Assembly (NCBI GenBank): GCA_964384625.1
Contig: CAYLNH010000328.1
Location: forward strand, 1-7,263
Origin: CAYLNH01 sp964384625
GTDB lineage: Bacteria; Verrucomicrobiota; Lentisphaeria; JABSQK01
Direction: 5' to 3'
Length of the DNA: 7,263 nt
Below, piece by piece: positions 5,981 to 7,263 of the stretch. The notes under the pieces were generated by a model, which was not told the DNA's origin, ran no database searches, and saw only the letters and a list, made by a program, of their open reading frames with translations. A program made the position numbers and the translations under genes. The first letter of the stretch is position 1. Each line of letters starts with the position of its first letter.

Positions 5981-7114
5981 ATGAAGTATTTACGAGCTGT
6001 ACTCGGTATTGTTTGCGTCGGTTTGATCGCGGCCGGTCTGGCTGTCGGCTGCGGCCGGAAAAGCAATGACATCAAAGTCGGCGTGATCCTGCCGACATCC
6101 GGCAAGCTTTCTCCTTTCGGCAAGAGTGCGCTTGCCGGGATCCAGCAACGGGTGAAGGAGATCAATGCGGCCGGCGGTATCAACGGCAAGCCCATCACGT
6201 TGATAGTGGAAGACAACAAAGGCGAAGCGACGGCCTCGAGCACGGCCTACAAGAAGCTGGTGAGCATCAACAAAGTCGCAGCGATTGTCGGGCCGGTGAC
6301 GTCCACGAATGCGCTGCAGGTTGTCGGCGAATCGGCGCGGACGAAGACGCCGACGATTTCGCCGACGGCAACGAACGACACGGTTGCGCCCAAGAGCCCG
6401 TATATGTTCCGGGCCTGCTTCAACGACTCGTTCCAGGGCAAGGTTGTGGCCAACTACGTGCTGCAGAATCTGCAGCTGACGAAAGCGGCGGTGATGATTG
6501 ATCAGGGCAGCGACTACAGCAAGGGGTTGTCCGCCAACTTCAAGAAAGCGTTCATTGTCGGCGGCGGCGAGGTGGTGGCCGAAGAGAAATACCAGCAGAA
6601 GGACACGGAGTTCGGCGGGCAGTTGACCAAGATCAAGGACAGCGGCGCCCAGGTCCTGTTCGTCCCCGGCTACCCCCCGGAATTGCCGTTGATCATCAAA
6701 CAGGCCGGCACCATGGGACTGGATATCCAGTTGTGCGGGGCTGACGGCTGGGACAAAGATGCTGTCCTGCAGGAGTCCGGGGACAACATCATCGGCAGCA
6801 TTATTGTCGGGGCCTTTGCCAAGGAAGACGCGCGCGATGCCGTCCAGAATTTTATCAAGTCCATGGGCGACAGCGCCGGTTCGTTCGAGGCGTTGGGGTA
6901 CGACAGTGTTTCGATGCTGGCCGCAGCGATGCAGACCGGGACTGACGCGGGATCGATCAAGACCGGGTTGAGCAGCATCAAGGACTTCGAAGGCGTGACG
7001 GGTAAGATCACCGTACTGCCGAACGGCGACGCCGAGAAAAGCGCCGTCATTCTGAGCATCGAGAAGGACGGCGATAAGTACGTCAAACGCTACAAGGCAA
7101 CGATCAACCCGTAG
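5981..7114 (+). CDS. ABC transporter substrate-binding lipoprotein, branched-chain amino acid (LivJ/LivK) family
   Basis: A 377-residue Peripla_BP_6-type binding protein that captures a small ligand, typically Leu/Ile/Val or a related amino acid, outside the inner membrane for a Liv-type permease. Residues 1-23 are a lipoprotein signal (MKYLR, hydrophobic core, lipobox AVGC), with C24 the lipidated residue. The mature part starts IKVGVILPTSGKLSPFG and continues with INAAGGINGKPI, VEDNKG, the ligand-loop region GPVTSTNA (104-111), SPTATN and VLFVPGYPPE, all typical of the family. The ATG at 5981 is chosen because the signal peptide begins there and GGGAG (5966-5970) is 10 nt upstream. The frame runs back to a GTG at 5834, but that adds 49 polar residues before the signal. 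A terminator follows closely, and no permease or ATPase gene is in the window. True ligand specificity cannot be read from sequence. Confidence 0.93.
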   Translation: MKYLRAVLGIVCVGLIAAGLAVGCGRKSNDIKVGVILPTSGKLSPFGKSALAGIQQRVKEINAAGGINGKPITLIVEDNKGEATASSTAYKKLVSINKVAAIVGPVTSTNALQVVGESARTKTPTISPTATNDTVAPKSPYMFRACFNDSFQGKVVANYVLQNLQLTKAAVMIDQGSDYSKGLSANFKKAFIVGGGEVVAEEKYQQKDTEFGGQLTKIKDSGAQVLFVPGYPPELPLIIKQAGTMGLDIQLCGADGWDKDAVLQESGDNIIGSIIVGAFAKEDARDAVQNFIKSMGDSAGSFEALGYDSVSMLAAAMQTGTDAGSIKTGLSSIKDFEGVTGKITVLPNGDAEKSAVILSIEKDGDKYVKRYKATINP

Positions 7115-7142
7115 CCGGTCTGTCTTGACCCGTATACTTTCT

Positions 7143-7182
7143 TCAGTGCGCGACCGGGGCCCGGCCGCGCACTGATTGTTTT
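7143..7182 (+). terminator. Rho-independent terminator after the substrate-binding protein gene
   Basis: CAGTGCGCG (7144-7152) pairs perfectly with CGCGCACTG (7166-7174), extended by T7143-A7175, around a 13-base GC-rich loop that can itself fold (CCGG/CCGG). The T-rich tail TTGTTTT (7176-7182) follows directly. It begins 28 nt after the stop. It suggests the binding-protein gene is transcribed alone or that only some transcripts continue into downstream genes. Confidence 0.88.
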
Positions 7183-7263
7183 AAGGAAGAGAATTGATTG
7201 GGAAGATCTTGGGGCTCCAGTCTTCGCCAGGGCTTCGCCGGGCAGGCTGGCCCGAACCCCGCC
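7183..7263. other. Window tail without a recognisable gene; short 11-bp direct repeat
   Basis: No start codon with a ribosome site or family match is seen. Two adjacent 11-base units, CTTCGCCAGGG (7222-7232) and CTTCGCCGGGC (7233-7243), differ at two positions, and GCCAG (7226-7230) can pair with CTGGC (7247-7251). It looks like intergenic repeat DNA, but the window ends before its extent can be judged. Confidence 0.35.

Overview
The window is high-GC DNA from what looks like a Gram-negative bacterium: it carries a lipobox-type substrate-binding lipoprotein, a sensor kinase with an extracytoplasmic domain, a sigma-54 activator and a MATE pump. The GGGACAC heptamer minisatellite, the degenerate decamer repeats between genes and the style of the LexA protein suggest a PVC-group lineage (Kiritimatiellota/Lentisphaerota-like). 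That placement is an impression, not a proof.

Layout. (1) Positions 1-84 are a 7-bp tandem repeat cut by the window edge, followed by a degenerate 10-bp repeat block (111-143) and a good sigma-54 (-24/-12) promoter candidate (171-186). (2) Positions 269-4481 hold a tight three-gene + strand operon: a membrane histidine kinase, a sigma-54-activating response regulator (NtrC/ZraR class) and a MATE-family efflux transporter, joined by ATGA and TAATG overlaps. (3) Positions 4482-4939 are a convergent, gene-free, hairpin-rich stretch with a second copy of the 10-bp repeat family. (4) lexA is on the - strand (5566-4940), with a perfect Shine-Dalgarno, a strong sigma-70-type promoter and an inverted repeat that could be its operator. 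(5) A divergent 414-nt intergenic region follows. (6) A branched-chain-amino-acid-type ABC substrate-binding lipoprotein lies at 5981-7114 and ends in a clear rho-independent terminator. (7) The last 80 nt have no recognisable gene.

How the genes work together. The kinase and regulator are a cognate pair. The sigma-54 promoter candidate just upstream fits the regulator's class, so the operon is probably self-activated and the MATE pump is probably an output of the signal the kinase senses. LexA and the binding protein are separate transcription units. LexA has all self-cleavage residues but a recognition helix unlike the E. coli protein, so its SOS operator is probably different too. The binding protein would deliver amino acids or a similar small ligand to a Liv-type permease that is not in this window.

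The genes belong to known families. The parts most worth a second look are the kinase-regulator-pump operon with its predicted sigma-54 self-control, the unusual lexA operator candidate, and the repeat sequences around the operon.
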